This document shows positions 1 to 8,487 of a DNA stretch of 64,000 nucleotides, piece after piece. Every line of letters starts with the position of its first letter. The stretch's first letter is position 1. The position numbers and the translations under genes were made by a program. The DNA comes from DALYDK01 sp031973215. Its GTDB lineage: Bacteria > Patescibacteriota > Saccharimonadia > Saccharimonadales > CAIOMD01. The stretch covers positions 1 through 64,000 of the forward strand of contig DALYDK010000001.1 in the NCBI GenBank assembly GCA_031973215.1. Reading direction: 5' to 3'. The notes below the pieces were generated by a model that was given only the letters and a program-made list of their open reading frames with translations, made no database searches and was not told where the DNA came from.

Positions 1-591
1 ATTCTTAGCGGATTATTAAACGAAGAGAGCGTCGATATTTTACGACATACCACTAACATCAAAAACCTAGATATTATTCCGGCCAATTCCGATCTTGCAT
101 CGGCCGAAATCAACTTAACCAAAATAGAAAACAGAGAACTAAGGTTAAGGCAATTATTATCTGGTGTGCAACAAAGTTACGATTTTATTATTATTGACTG
201 TCCGCCTAGCCTTGGGCTTCTTTTTGTTAATGCCTTGGCTGCGTCAAGGTATATGCTAATAGCAGTACAAACAGAATTTTATGCTATGGAGGGGTTAGGG
301 CTATTAATTGGTACTATTCAAAAAATTCAACAGAGCCTGAACCCAACCCTATCAATATTAGGGGTATTAATGACCATGTATGATTCCAGAACAGTACTGA
401 GCTCTCAGGTAAAAGCCGAAATAGATAAAGTGTTTGAAAATTTAGTGTTCAAAACAGTTATTCCCAGAAACGTAAAACTAGCAGAAGCCCCAAGTCATGG
501 ACTACCTATATACAAATACGACAAATGGTCTAAGGGAGCAAAAGCGTATAAAAATGTTACAAAGGAGGTGCTAAGCCGTGTCGAAACTTAA
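1..591 (+). CDS. parA: ParA/Soj chromosome-partition ATPase, 5' end outside window
   Basis: The frame is open from base 1, so the N-terminus with the Walker A P-loop lies before the window; 196 residues are visible. Visible family features are the PANSDLASAEINL stretch and the Walker B-like FIIIDCPPSLG followed by helices typical of ParA/MinD-type ATPases. In this family the ATP-bound dimer binds DNA non-specifically and moves ParB-parS complexes apart. The end overlaps parB by 14 bases, so the pair is translationally linked. An internal ATG at 166 is not the start, because homologous sequence continues upstream of it. Confidence 0.93.
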   Translation: MLSGLLNEESVDILRHTTNIKNLDIIPANSDLASAEINLTKIENRELRLRQLLSGVQQSYDFIIIDCPPSLGLLFVNALAASRYMLIAVQTEFYAMEGLGLLIGTIQKIQQSLNPTLSILGVLMTMYDSRTVLSSQVKAEIDKVFENLVFKTVIPRNVKLAEAPSHGLPIYKYDKWSKGAKAYKNVTKEVLSRVET

Positions 592-1462
592 AGGATTGGG
601 TACAAATTTTGAAAGCCTTGTTCCAAAAGGCATAAATATTGATTTAGTGGCAACAGACTCTGAACACAAAATACACATGCTACCCCTGTTAAGCATTCAG
701 CCACGACAAGATCAGCCAAGGAAAAACTTTAATGACCTAGAACTAGAAAAACTTGCTCAAAGCATTAAAGAACAGGGTATATTGCAGCCAATTATTGTTA
801 CCGAAACCGAACAAAATAATTATTCAATTGTTGCTGGGGAGCGTCGCTGGAGGGCTGCTAATATAGTTGGCTTGAATACAATTCCTGCAATTATTAAAAA
901 AGTTAACGACTTTGAGCATTTTCAGCTAGCTGTACTAGAAAACGTACAAAGACAAGACTTGAGCGCTATTGAGTTTGCAATTTCAATACACCGATTACAC
1001 CAAGACTACCAACAAAGCTACGAAGACATAGCTAAAAATTTAGGAAAGGCGTATACAACCGTTGTAAACACAGCAAGACTATTAAAGCTTCCGATGGTCA
1101 TGCAAGAATCTATTGTCAATGGAACAATAAGTGAAGGTCACGGCAGGGCTTTGTTGTCTTTAGAAAACCATCCAGATAAGCAGAAAAAGCTATACCTAAA
1201 TATTTTAAAAAATAGTTTAAGCGTGAGGCAGGCTGAAGTTCTTGCCAAAGAATATAAAAATAGCCAAAATGTACATAATGAGTCAAACACAAAACCGCTC
1301 ACAAAAAGTAAAGTGGTCAGTCTAAAAAATGCTGAAGAGCTAGTTTCGCGAAGTCTAAAAATTAAGAAAGTCCAAATAAAACAGTCCAAAACAGGGAAGG
1401 GTTTTATTAAAATTGACTTTAAAGACGACAAACAACTTAAGTCAATATTAGAGAAGTTCTAG
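578..1462 (+). CDS. parB: ParB centromere-binding protein
   Basis: This 294-aa protein carries the ParB box GERRWRAA at residues 87-94, the CTP-binding and dimer-clamp motif of the family, followed by ENVQRQDLSAIE and a helix-turn-helix around residues 130-165. The start is GTG, set by a strong AAAGGAGGTG Shine-Dalgarno sequence 7 nt upstream and inside the parA end. ParB loads at parS sites and partners ParA. I saw no obvious parS palindrome in the window, so the origin-proximal sites are probably upstream. It converges on lepB with a 25-bp gap and no clear terminator. Confidence 0.95.
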   Translation: MSKLKGLGTNFESLVPKGINIDLVATDSEHKIHMLPLLSIQPRQDQPRKNFNDLELEKLAQSIKEQGILQPIIVTETEQNNYSIVAGERRWRAANIVGLNTIPAIIKKVNDFEHFQLAVLENVQRQDLSAIEFAISIHRLHQDYQQSYEDIAKNLGKAYTTVVNTARLLKLPMVMQESIVNGTISEGHGRALLSLENHPDKQKKLYLNILKNSLSVRQAEVLAKEYKNSQNVHNESNTKPLTKSKVVSLKNAEELVSRSLKIKKVQIKQSKTGKGFIKIDFKDDKQLKSILEKF

Positions 1463-1487
1463 AATATATTTATCTTAAATTTGTAGC

Positions 1488-2216
1488 TTACTGAAAAACT
1501 TTAATTTCGCTTAATGGAAAGTATCTTATCCATAATCTGCCGACAATATTATTTACTGGAACTAATCCTAGCCCACTGTGTGAATCTAGGGAGCCACCGG
1601 GTGTTCTATTGTCACCCATTACGAATAGTTCGTTATCTCCTACAATAATATCCGTTATTTGACTTCCTGTATCTGTTTGGGCTAAATTGGGCCCATAACT
1701 TGTGGCTGCATCAGGATCAAATCCATCTGGATTTTCGGCGTTATAAACTCTTACGGTGTTGTCTTTTACTACGACTCGCTCCCCGGGCAGTCCGATGACT
1801 CGTTTAATAAGTTGAGTCCCAGGTTCGTTTGGTTTTTTGAACACTATCACTTCACCCCTAGAAGGAATATAAGCATCTTTTTTTATCTTAGCTATTGTTT
1901 TTGGGAGTTTATAAATAAATACTCTATTTCCATTTTCAAGAGTAGGGGTCATGCTTGAGCCGTCTACAATATAGCTCTGCAGAACAAACACAATAATAAA
2001 AATTGCAAATATTGGCGCCAAAATAAACAGAAGAATGGTGTAAATTGCACTCTTTACTTCTTCTTTTTTCTTATTTTTATTTACTGGCTGATTATTGGTG
2101 GCAAATTTAGGCCCATCTGTACCTAGCGGACCCTTGCTAGCCTCTGGATATACGGGCCCTGAGTTGGGCTTAACTCCCCTGTGATCAGGCTGGCTATTGT
2201 TTGTATTTGGTTGCAT
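1488..2216 (-). CDS. lepB: Signal peptidase I
   Basis: The protein has 242 aa from the chosen start: a hydrophilic Asn/Pro/Lys-rich cytoplasmic tail of about 55 residues, one transmembrane segment (about 56-82), then the S26 catalytic parts. These are the nucleophile Ser in GSSMTPTL (about 88), the general base Lys in LIKRVIGLPGE (about 138) and the FVMGDNR box. It cleaves signal peptides on the outer membrane face. The longest frame starts at 2255, but a TATAAT at 2226-2231 lies between that ATG and the one at 2216. I therefore choose 2216, read from a leaderless mRNA. It is divergent from the LCP gene. Confidence 0.93.
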   Translation of the reverse strand: MQPNTNNSQPDHRGVKPNSGPVYPEASKGPLGTDGPKFATNNQPVNKNKKKEEVKSAIYTILLFILAPIFAIFIIVFVLQSYIVDGSSMTPTLENGNRVFIYKLPKTIAKIKKDAYIPSRGEVIVFKKPNEPGTQLIKRVIGLPGERVVVKDNTVRVYNAENPDGFDPDAATSYGPNLAQTDTGSQITDIIVGDNELFVMGDNRTPGGSLDSHSGLGLVPVNNIVGRLWIRYFPLSEIKVFQ

Positions 2217-2225
2217 CAACTGTCT

Positions 2226-2231
2226 ATTATA
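2226..2231 (-). promoter_or_regulatory. lepB -10 box, leaderless geometry
   Basis: TATAAT on the minus strand lies 9 nt before the ATG at 2216. A transcript starting about 7 nt after the box would have a leader of only a few bases. No good -35 hexamer is visible. Confidence 0.6.
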
Positions 2232-2291
2232 CACTGTCGTTCTGTTAAAAATCATTTGAACAAAATTTTATATACATTGGCCTTGTCGTGG

Positions 2292-2297
2292 TATAAT
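2292..2297 (+). promoter_or_regulatory. Extended -10 promoter of the LCP gene
   Basis: TATAAT is preceded by TGG, an extended -10 element, 18 nt before the ATG at 2316. No Shine-Dalgarno sequence lies between. The divergent lepB promoter is about 60 bp away. Confidence 0.6.
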
Positions 2298-2315
2298 TTC
2301 TATTAGTTTTTTACG

Positions 2316-3959
2316 ATGCAAAAGAATAGTAATAATAGATCATTAGATGGGTTTTTGTCTTCGGAACCTCGTAGACCTAAGTTTGCCAATAACAAAAAAA
2401 GCACCCCTCCTGTTCAATCATCTAATAACAGCTTTAAACAAAGTAGTTTAGACGATTTTAGTAAGCCTGAAGGCTTTAAGAGACAAAATCCAACAGGTGC
2501 GGCGGTTAATAGTAGCTACAATTCTTTCTCTGACAAAAACGTCAACAATAACACCCAAGATTCTCAGGTCTTCAGAGCCACTTACAGACCTCCATCTGTA
2601 ATTACAAGGCGACCCAGTTCTAACAATGTAAAAAAGAAAAGAATATCAAAAAAGAAAGCCATCTTTAGAACGCTAGCTTTTACGGTTATTGCAGCAATGC
2701 TTGTTACTGGCTGGATTTTTGGTAAAGCGTGGTGGAATGCCAATAAAGCATTAAGTGGTGGCGGCGATGCGGTAGCATTTAGCAAAGAAATTGACCCAAA
2801 CAGTTTAACTGGTGAAGGTGATGGCCGTGTGAATATTCTGTTAACAGGCAAGGGCGGCGAAACTCATGAAGGCGGCGAACTAACAGATAGTATTATGATT
2901 GCAAGTATTGATCCTATTAACAATGGAGTAGTTTTGTTAAGTCTTCCAAGGGATCTTTGGGTTAAGCCAAAAGATTTATGGCCAATGAAGATAAATGCGG
3001 TTTACAGTAGTGCAAAATCTCAGGCCCTATATAAAAACCCTAAAGATACCAAAGCAGCCGAAAAGGCCGGTATTGATACGTTAGAAAAAACAGTTGAAGA
3101 TTACACAGGCGTAAAAATAAATTATTACGGAATGATCGATTTTACTGCTTTCCAAGAGGCTGTTAATACCATTGGTGGAATAGATGTAACACTTGAAGAG
3201 CCCTATACAGATCCTACAATGTATATAGGCAGAAAATTACTGACCCTACCAGCAGGCACAACTCATTTAGATGGTGCTACTGCCCTTGGTTATGCTAGGT
3301 CAAGATACGGCGCCGAAAGAGGCGATTTCGACCGTGGTGAACACCAACAAAAAGTAATTGTGGGCATAAAAGACAAGGTCTTATCGCTTGGCACATTCTC
3401 AAATCCGCTTAAAGTTTCACAATTACTAGACACAATGGGCAACAGGGTTCAAACAAACTTTGCTCTTAACGATATAATGCGACTTTATGAACTTTCTAAA
3501 CAAATACAAACTCAAAATATTAAAAACGTCGACCTAGCAATGGAGGGTGAAGCCGTTGTAACAACAGACAGAATAGGTGATCAATCGGTAGTTATTCCTA
3601 AGGCCGGTGTAGACGATTACTCCGAGGTAAAACAGTATATAAGATCAAAACTTATAGATGGCTTCATAATTAAAGAACAGCCGACGGTTATTGTTCTGAA
3701 CGGCTCAAATAGGCCAGGAGCTGCCAAAAAACGTGCCGATGAGCTAAAAAGCTATGGATACAATGTTCTGCAGGTTGCCGATGCCGAAAATAGCGAGCTT
3801 ACTGCCACGACGCTTGTCGACAAAACAAATGGCGTAAAAAAGTACACTAAAAGATATTTAGAACTTCGCTTTAATACCAAGGCAGTTAAAGACATAAAAA
3901 GCATGGATCTTACACCTTACACCGCAGATTTTATAGTTGTTATTGGGCCTAATGGTTAA
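2316..3959 (+). CDS. LytR-CpsA-Psr (LCP) family cell-wall glycopolymer ligase
   Basis: The protein has 547 aa. Residues 1-110 are a low-complexity Asn/Ser-rich cytoplasmic region, a single membrane span follows at about 114-138, the LCP domain covers about 170-385 (RVNILLTGKGG, LPRDLWV, ARSRYGAERGDFDRGEHQQK with the conserved arginines), and a LytR_C domain sits at about 458-545. LCP enzymes transfer undecaprenyl-phosphate-linked polymers onto peptidoglycan outside the cell. The exact polymer cannot be told from sequence. It probably forms an operon with the membrane gene 2 bp downstream. Confidence 0.92.
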   Translation: MQKNSNNRSLDGFLSSEPRRPKFANNKKSTPPVQSSNNSFKQSSLDDFSKPEGFKRQNPTGAAVNSSYNSFSDKNVNNNTQDSQVFRATYRPPSVITRRPSSNNVKKKRISKKKAIFRTLAFTVIAAMLVTGWIFGKAWWNANKALSGGGDAVAFSKEIDPNSLTGEGDGRVNILLTGKGGETHEGGELTDSIMIASIDPINNGVVLLSLPRDLWVKPKDLWPMKINAVYSSAKSQALYKNPKDTKAAEKAGIDTLEKTVEDYTGVKINYYGMIDFTAFQEAVNTIGGIDVTLEEPYTDPTMYIGRKLLTLPAGTTHLDGATALGYARSRYGAERGDFDRGEHQQKVIVGIKDKVLSLGTFSNPLKVSQLLDTMGNRVQTNFALNDIMRLYELSKQIQTQNIKNVDLAMEGEAVVTTDRIGDQSVVIPKAGVDDYSEVKQYIRSKLIDGFIIKEQPTVIVLNGSNRPGAAKKRADELKSYGYNVLQVADAENSELTATTLVDKTNGVKKYTKRYLELRFNTKAVKDIKSMDLTPYTADFIVVIGPNG

Positions 3960-3961
3960 TT

Positions 3962-4708
3962 ATGAGATTTATTAAAAACATTCGGCCAGAATCAGGATTT
4001 ACTCACTTTTTATATGTTGGGCTTAATGTCTTGTTGCCGCTACTTGTTCTAGCGTTAGTTCGCTTGCAGTTTATTCCTTTGGCAATAATATTAATATTCT
4101 TAGCTAAATGGCGCATGCTAGCAGTTAAACCAAGATATTGGCTAGCAAATATCAGGTCGAACCTTGTAGATATTTTTGTTGGGCTTTCAATATTATCTTT
4201 CATGGCATCAACCAACAGCCTAATTACTCAACTGGTATGGACTGCAGCGTATATAGCATGGCTTGTTTGGCTTAAGCCTCAAACTAAACAGATACCAGTA
4301 ATCATTCAGGCATTAATAGCCCAGACAATAAGCTTGGTAGCCTTTTATCAGGCTTTGCCGGAAGCAGGAGTTATAACAAGCGTCGTTGCTGTTTGGCTAA
4401 TTTGCTATGTATCTGCAAGGCACTTTCTTGGTGTTTTTGACGAACAATATATTAAGCAACTATCAGATTTATGGGCATGGTTTGGCGCCGTAATGGCTTG
4501 GGTATTAAGTCATTGGGTTATTTTCTATACCAATATTCCTCAGCTAGCCGTCGTACTTACTATCATTAGCTATGGTATTGGCTTAATTTACTATCTACAG
4601 CAAAACAACAAGCTAAAAAATTCCGTAAAAAATCAAATTATTGTTATGGTTGGCATAATTTTGCTAATTATCATCGTATTCTCAGATTGGCAAGATAAAA
4701 CTATATAG
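3962..4708 (+). CDS. Polytopic membrane protein of unknown function
   Basis: This very hydrophobic 248-aa protein has roughly seven or eight predicted membrane spans and short basic loops (WRMLAVKPRYWLANIRS near residue 50-65). I recognise no catalytic motif. It starts 2 bp after the LCP stop, with no promoter between, so it is probably co-transcribed and may serve envelope assembly; that role is inference from position only. Confidence 0.7.
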   Translation: MRFIKNIRPESGFTHFLYVGLNVLLPLLVLALVRLQFIPLAIILIFLAKWRMLAVKPRYWLANIRSNLVDIFVGLSILSFMASTNSLITQLVWTAAYIAWLVWLKPQTKQIPVIIQALIAQTISLVAFYQALPEAGVITSVVAVWLICYVSARHFLGVFDEQYIKQLSDLWAWFGAVMAWVLSHWVIFYTNIPQLAVVLTIISYGIGLIYYLQQNNKLKNSVKNQIIVMVGIILLIIIVFSDWQDKTI

Positions 4709-4735
4709 TTAATTATATAAAACAATATTAAAATT

Positions 4736-4752
4736 ATTGATAATGTATCAAT
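4736..4752. promoter_or_regulatory. Palindrome upstream of htrA
   Basis: ATTGATA and TATCAAT form a perfect 7-bp inverted repeat around a 3-nt centre, 45 bp before the htrA start. It could be an operator or a small hairpin. No known regulator box (for example CIRCE) matches it. Confidence 0.35.
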
Positions 4753-4797
4753 AAATAGCTTCAACAAAAGCTCTGTACTGTGCAAATAGGAGGATAT

Positions 4798-6039
4798 ATG
4801 CCAGAAAAAGATAAGCCAACAGAAGAAAAAGCTAATAATTCAATTTCTAATAAGCCCGTAACAAAAAAAGTAGAGTTAACGCCAGAACAGAAAAGGGCTC
4901 GTAAACTGAGATTAGCTGGTATTGGCGTTGTACTAGTTGCTTTCCTTGCTGGTGTTTTTGGTGGCGCTTTAGGCGCTAGACTTTTACCCGATAGAATTAC
5001 ATCTTTAGACGGCAGTAGTGCTGGCCAAAGAGTGGTTTCTAGCCAAAGTGAGCTAATAAGCCAAATAGCTAAAGACGTTGGCCCAAGTGTGGTTTCAATT
5101 AACGTTACATCAACTTCTCAGCAACAGAGTTTTTTTGGTGGAGTAACTGAAAATGAAAGCGAAAGTGCCGGGACGGGAATTATTCTGTCGAGCGATGGAG
5201 TTATAATTACTAACCGCCATGTCATCCCCGACAACACAACTACCGTTAGCATAACAACTAGCGACGGTAAAACTTATGACAATGTAACGGTGACTGCAAG
5301 AGATCCAAGAAGTAACTACGACATTGCATTTTTGAAGGTAAATGGCGTTAACAATTTAAAGCCAGCCAAACTGGGTGATTCCTCGAAAATGGGAGTAGGC
5401 GACGCAGTTGTAGCAATTGGCTATGCCTTAGGGGAATTTAGTAATACGGTCACTAGCGGAATTATTTCAGGCACTGGCCGTCCGGTAACCGCAGGCGATT
5501 CAAGCGGCGGTAGTTCAGAAACGCTTACTAATTTATTTCAAACGGACGCCGCCATAAACCCAGGCAATTCTGGCGGCCCACTTGTAAATATGAACGGTGA
5601 GGTAATAGGTATAAATACAGCTGTTGCTGGTAATGCCGAAAACATAGGCTTCTCTATACCAATTAACGATGTTACAACCCAAATTACCAGTATCCTAAAA
5701 AATGGCAAACTGCAAATTCCTTACCTTGGTGTTCGCTATATAATGCTAACCGACCGACTAAAGCAGGCATATGATTTGTCTAGTGCGTCCGGAGCCTGGA
5801 TTAAAGGTAGCACCTCAGAATTAGCCGTTATTAATGGCAGCCCAGCCGACAAAGCTGGCCTTAAAGAGGGTGATATTATTGTCAAAGTAAACGGCGAAAA
5901 TGTCGATTCCGATAATCCACTAGCAGCCAGACTAGGCAAATATCAAGTAGGAGATACGGTAGAATTAACTGTAGTAAGAGACGGAAAAGAGCAGGTCCTA
6001 AAAGTAACATTAGAACAGTCTCCAGATAGCGGAAATTAA
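4798..6039 (+). CDS. htrA: HtrA/DegP-type membrane-anchored serine protease with PDZ domain
   Basis: The protein has 413 aa: a charged cytoplasmic tail, a membrane span at about 40-63, a trypsin-like domain with the triad His141 (TNRHV), Asp175 (NYDIAFLK) and Ser258 (NPGNSGGPL), then one PDZ domain at about 315-405. Family members degrade misfolded exported proteins. The frame extends 18 nt upstream to a GTG, but AGGAGG at 4788-4793 places the start at the ATG of 4798. The end overlaps convergent prmC by 4 bases. Confidence 0.95.
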   Translation: MPEKDKPTEEKANNSISNKPVTKKVELTPEQKRARKLRLAGIGVVLVAFLAGVFGGALGARLLPDRITSLDGSSAGQRVVSSQSELISQIAKDVGPSVVSINVTSTSQQQSFFGGVTENESESAGTGIILSSDGVIITNRHVIPDNTTTVSITTSDGKTYDNVTVTARDPRSNYDIAFLKVNGVNNLKPAKLGDSSKMGVGDAVVAIGYALGEFSNTVTSGIISGTGRPVTAGDSSGGSSETLTNLFQTDAAINPGNSGGPLVNMNGEVIGINTAVAGNAENIGFSIPINDVTTQITSILKNGKLQIPYLGVRYIMLTDRLKQAYDLSSASGAWIKGSTSELAVINGSPADKAGLKEGDIIVKVNGENVDSDNPLAARLGKYQVGDTVELTVVRDGKEQVLKVTLEQSPDSGN

Positions 6040-6842
6040 TCTATTAATTTATATACTTGAACTAAACCGTTAGTTTTAGCTAGTTCTAGATTGTGCTGTT
6101 CGGCTATTTCTTCAACTTTTTTATGCTGATCTAACAAAGACTCACATAAAAGAAAGCCTTTGGACTCTAGTTTATCTGTTATTTTGGCAAACATTCTAGC
6201 AATTGTTTCCAGGCCATCATTACCTGCATATAGTGCTTCTTTGGGTTCAAAAGACAATTCTTTTCCCGTACTTAGGGTAGTTGGAACATAGGGAAGGTTG
6301 GCAAAAATTATATTAAACTTTTCCGGCTTAATTGGGAAAAGGTCGTTAGTAGAAAAATTAACCTCAGCATTGTGTATTTTGGCGTTCTTTTTAGCTGTTT
6401 CTATTGCTTGTTCTGAAATGTCGGTAGCGTAAACTTCAAGTTGAGGCATCTCGAGCTTTGCTGTAATTGCTAAGCACCCAGACCCTGTTCCTATATCTAG
6501 TAAATTATTTTGATTCTGTTTAAGTTCTTTCAATTCGTCAATAAATGCTTCGCTCTCTGGGCGGGGAATTAAAACGGAACTATTTACTATGAATTGTCGG
6601 CCGTAAAATTCTTTCTTGCCTAAAATATATGCCATAGGCTTTCTTAACGTTCGTTGTTCAAGCACTGTATCTAGCTTATTTTGTTGAGTTTCAGATAGCC
6701 CATTGTCTAGGTTTGCTAGTATAGAGGCCCGGTTTTTTTGTAAAGATAACTCAAGCATTAATAATAGGTCGAGCCTTGGGTTTGTAACCCCGGCATCAGA
6801 TAGCTTTAATTGTCCAATACTTAGCCATTCGCCAATCGTCAT
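6036..6842 (-). CDS. prmC: Release factor glutamine N5-methyltransferase PrmC
   Basis: This 268-aa protein has an N-terminal helical domain (1-75) and a Rossmann methyltransferase domain with the SAM motif LLDIGTGSGCLAI at about 160-172. It methylates the Gln of the GGQ motif in RF1 and RF2, both encoded in this window (prfA, prfB). The usual catalytic NPPY motif reads NLPYVP here, an altered second residue. The start follows an extended -10 (TGG then TAGTAT) by 6 nt, which fits a leaderless mRNA. Confidence 0.9.
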   Translation of the reverse strand: MTIGEWLSIGQLKLSDAGVTNPRLDLLLMLELSLQKNRASILANLDNGLSETQQNKLDTVLEQRTLRKPMAYILGKKEFYGRQFIVNSSVLIPRPESEAFIDELKELKQNQNNLLDIGTGSGCLAITAKLEMPQLEVYATDISEQAIETAKKNAKIHNAEVNFSTNDLFPIKPEKFNIIFANLPYVPTTLSTGKELSFEPKEALYAGNDGLETIARMFAKITDKLESKGFLLCESLLDQHKKVEEIAEQHNLELAKTNGLVQVYKLID

Positions 6843-6872
6843 AACAAAATACTACCACAAGTGAAGATATAA

Positions 6873-6901
6873 TTGACAAAAACTATCAAAAATGATACAA
6901 T
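6873..6901 (+). promoter_or_regulatory. Sigma70-type promoter of the 6926 gene
   Basis: TTGACA and TACAAT are separated by exactly 17 bp. The expected transcript starts about 18 nt before the ATG at 6926. The following bases (TAACAG) resemble the leaders at 8432 and 9393. Confidence 0.65.
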
Positions 6902-6925
6902 AACAGATATAAAATATAATAAAAA

Positions 6926-7399
6926 ATGACAGAACAAATAAATCCTTATCAAGAAACAGAAAATCCTATGGAAACTTTCAAATCCATTAAGGCAATTTTT
7001 GAAAGTTCTCTGGAGCATTCTTCGACTTATCCACTTGGTGACAAAACTGATGAAGCCAACGAAACGAAAATATTTTTAGAAGCTTTTTTTAATACATACT
7101 TCGGAGATGTTCATCTCGATCTTGATAAAAGAACGGTCAGTAGCGCAATGATATCTTCTGGTGAGTTTGAGACACTTGCTGTCGGTAGACTTAATCTTCC
7201 TTTAAGCAAGGTTAACAACCCTAATACTAGCAGTGAAGATAATACTGGTTTGTATTTTTTGTTCTCGCAGGATTTCTTGGGTCAAGCAAGAAATATGACA
7301 ATATTTTTTAGTGATGGTAATAGCGCAATTCCTGGTAACGAAGTGGTAATATATTCTATTTCAAAAACCGAAAATGGTTTAGGGATATCTAAATTATAA
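6926..7399 (+). CDS. Hypothetical protein, first gene of a two-gene unit
   Basis: I do not recognise this 157-aa protein. It is soluble and acidic at its N-terminus, has no signal peptide or membrane span, and reads as a single mixed alpha/beta domain (GLYFLFSQDF, MTIFFSDG). It has its own promoter and no evident Shine-Dalgarno sequence. Its stop overlaps the start of the next gene by one base, so the two products are probably made together and may interact. Confidence 0.65.
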   Translation: MTEQINPYQETENPMETFKSIKAIFESSLEHSSTYPLGDKTDEANETKIFLEAFFNTYFGDVHLDLDKRTVSSAMISSGEFETLAVGRLNLPLSKVNNPNTSSEDNTGLYFLFSQDFLGQARNMTIFFSDGNSAIPGNEVVIYSISKTENGLGISKL

Positions 7400-7890
7400 T
7401 GACAACTAGATCAGACTATACTTACCCAGAATGGAACACCCTACAGTCGGCTGTAGTTGGAACGGCTTTTTACATAAGAAAATTAACACCTGGTTTTTTT
7501 GATCAAATAAGAGTTAAGTATTCAGCCGATAAATTAATTGATAATTTAGAAGATAACCACGCCGATAAATTCTTTCAACAACTTCTAAATGTAGATAATT
7601 TTAAATCAAGAGTCCCAAAATTTGTTCCTAGAAGTGCTAAAGGAATAGGGGTCCCGGTTTTGCAAGCAATAGATGCCTCACTAGAAATTCTAGAAATAAA
7701 AGATCCAGCAAAAATAGAACCATTCGAAAGACTAATATTAGAAATTGCCAACGAAACAGCAGATGCGGTAGATGGAATTAGCCCAAAGGAACAAGCGGCA
7801 ATTAACGAAATAATAGAGGTCCTAAGCGGCCGCCTGCAGGTAGCTAATCAAGATGATGTCGTAAACGCCTACGCCATTAATACGCTGTAA
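7399..7890 (+). CDS. Hypothetical protein, second gene of a two-gene unit
   Basis: This unrecognised, soluble 163-aa protein is predicted to be mostly helical (for example residues 60-75 and 110-150). It starts on the ATG that overlaps the preceding TAA by one base, without an internal Shine-Dalgarno sequence, which points to termination-reinitiation coupling with the 6926 gene. No catalytic motif is visible. Confidence 0.65.
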   Translation: MTTRSDYTYPEWNTLQSAVVGTAFYIRKLTPGFFDQIRVKYSADKLIDNLEDNHADKFFQQLLNVDNFKSRVPKFVPRSAKGIGVPVLQAIDASLEILEIKDPAKIEPFERLILEIANETADAVDGISPKEQAAINEIIEVLSGRLQVANQDDVVNAYAINTL

Positions 7891-7956
7891 TTCAATTAGC
7901 GCGATTCGCTGAAAAGGTATAAAATACATACCTATTGTTACCGGAGAATATTTGAA

Positions 7957-8400
7957 ATGAGCAAAAAACTCAATCAACCAATAGCTGATATAAACGAGGC
8001 TTGGGTCATGGCAGAAGCCGAAAAACCATACCAAGAACGAATAGTAGCAGCTCATCAAATTGCTAAATTCGCTTTGCAAGCCGTAATTGAATCGGGCAAT
8101 AATATAGAAATTACAAAAAAAAGAATGACCAAATTAATGGGTGTTAGTAAGTTTGCTTTATTAAAATATAAGTTATTAGATATCGATCAAATATTATATC
8201 CTCAGAGCGGAGCTCCAGCTATTATAGATACGCTTAACTATGTTTTTTACAACAATGCTAAACATATGCCAGCCTTAGAAGTAGCAAGACAGGCTCAGGG
8301 TATACCCGATTTTTTTGGTAAGTATTCTAAACGTGAGGCTAAACAAGCCAGTAAAACGTACAGATTGGCTCAAGAACAATTAACAATAATGAACGAATAA
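7957..8400 (+). CDS. Hypothetical helical protein
   Basis: The 147-aa product is basic and helical. Residues 45-75 (IEITKKRMTKLMGVSKFALLKYKLLD) have the spacing of a helix-turn-helix, so DNA binding is possible but unproven. A -10-like TATAAA lies about 40 nt upstream and a GGAG about 12 nt before the ATG. It sits between the 6926-7890 pair and the duplicated-promoter genes and might regulate them; that is inference from position. Confidence 0.6.
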   Translation: MSKKLNQPIADINEAWVMAEAEKPYQERIVAAHQIAKFALQAVIESGNNIEITKKRMTKLMGVSKFALLKYKLLDIDQILYPQSGAPAIIDTLNYVFYNNAKHMPALEVARQAQGIPDFFGKYSKREAKQASKTYRLAQEQLTIMNE

Positions 8401-8402
8401 AA

Positions 8403-8455
8403 TTGACAAATTAGCATAAGTATGATACATTAATACTTAACAGCAAGCAAAAACC
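8403..8455 (+). promoter_or_regulatory. Duplicated promoter and leader, copy 1
   Basis: TTGACA, 17 bp, TACATT, followed by a leader containing AACAGCAAGCAAAAAC. Spacer and leader are almost identical to those at 9364-9415, although the downstream genes are unrelated. Confidence 0.7.
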
Positions 8456-8487
8456 AAAAAACCAAAACACAAAAAAGGAAAAAAGTA

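Noticed and set aside
1..1462. parS sites near parAB.
   Set aside because: No match to the TGTTTCACGTGAAACA type palindrome found by eye in the visible part.
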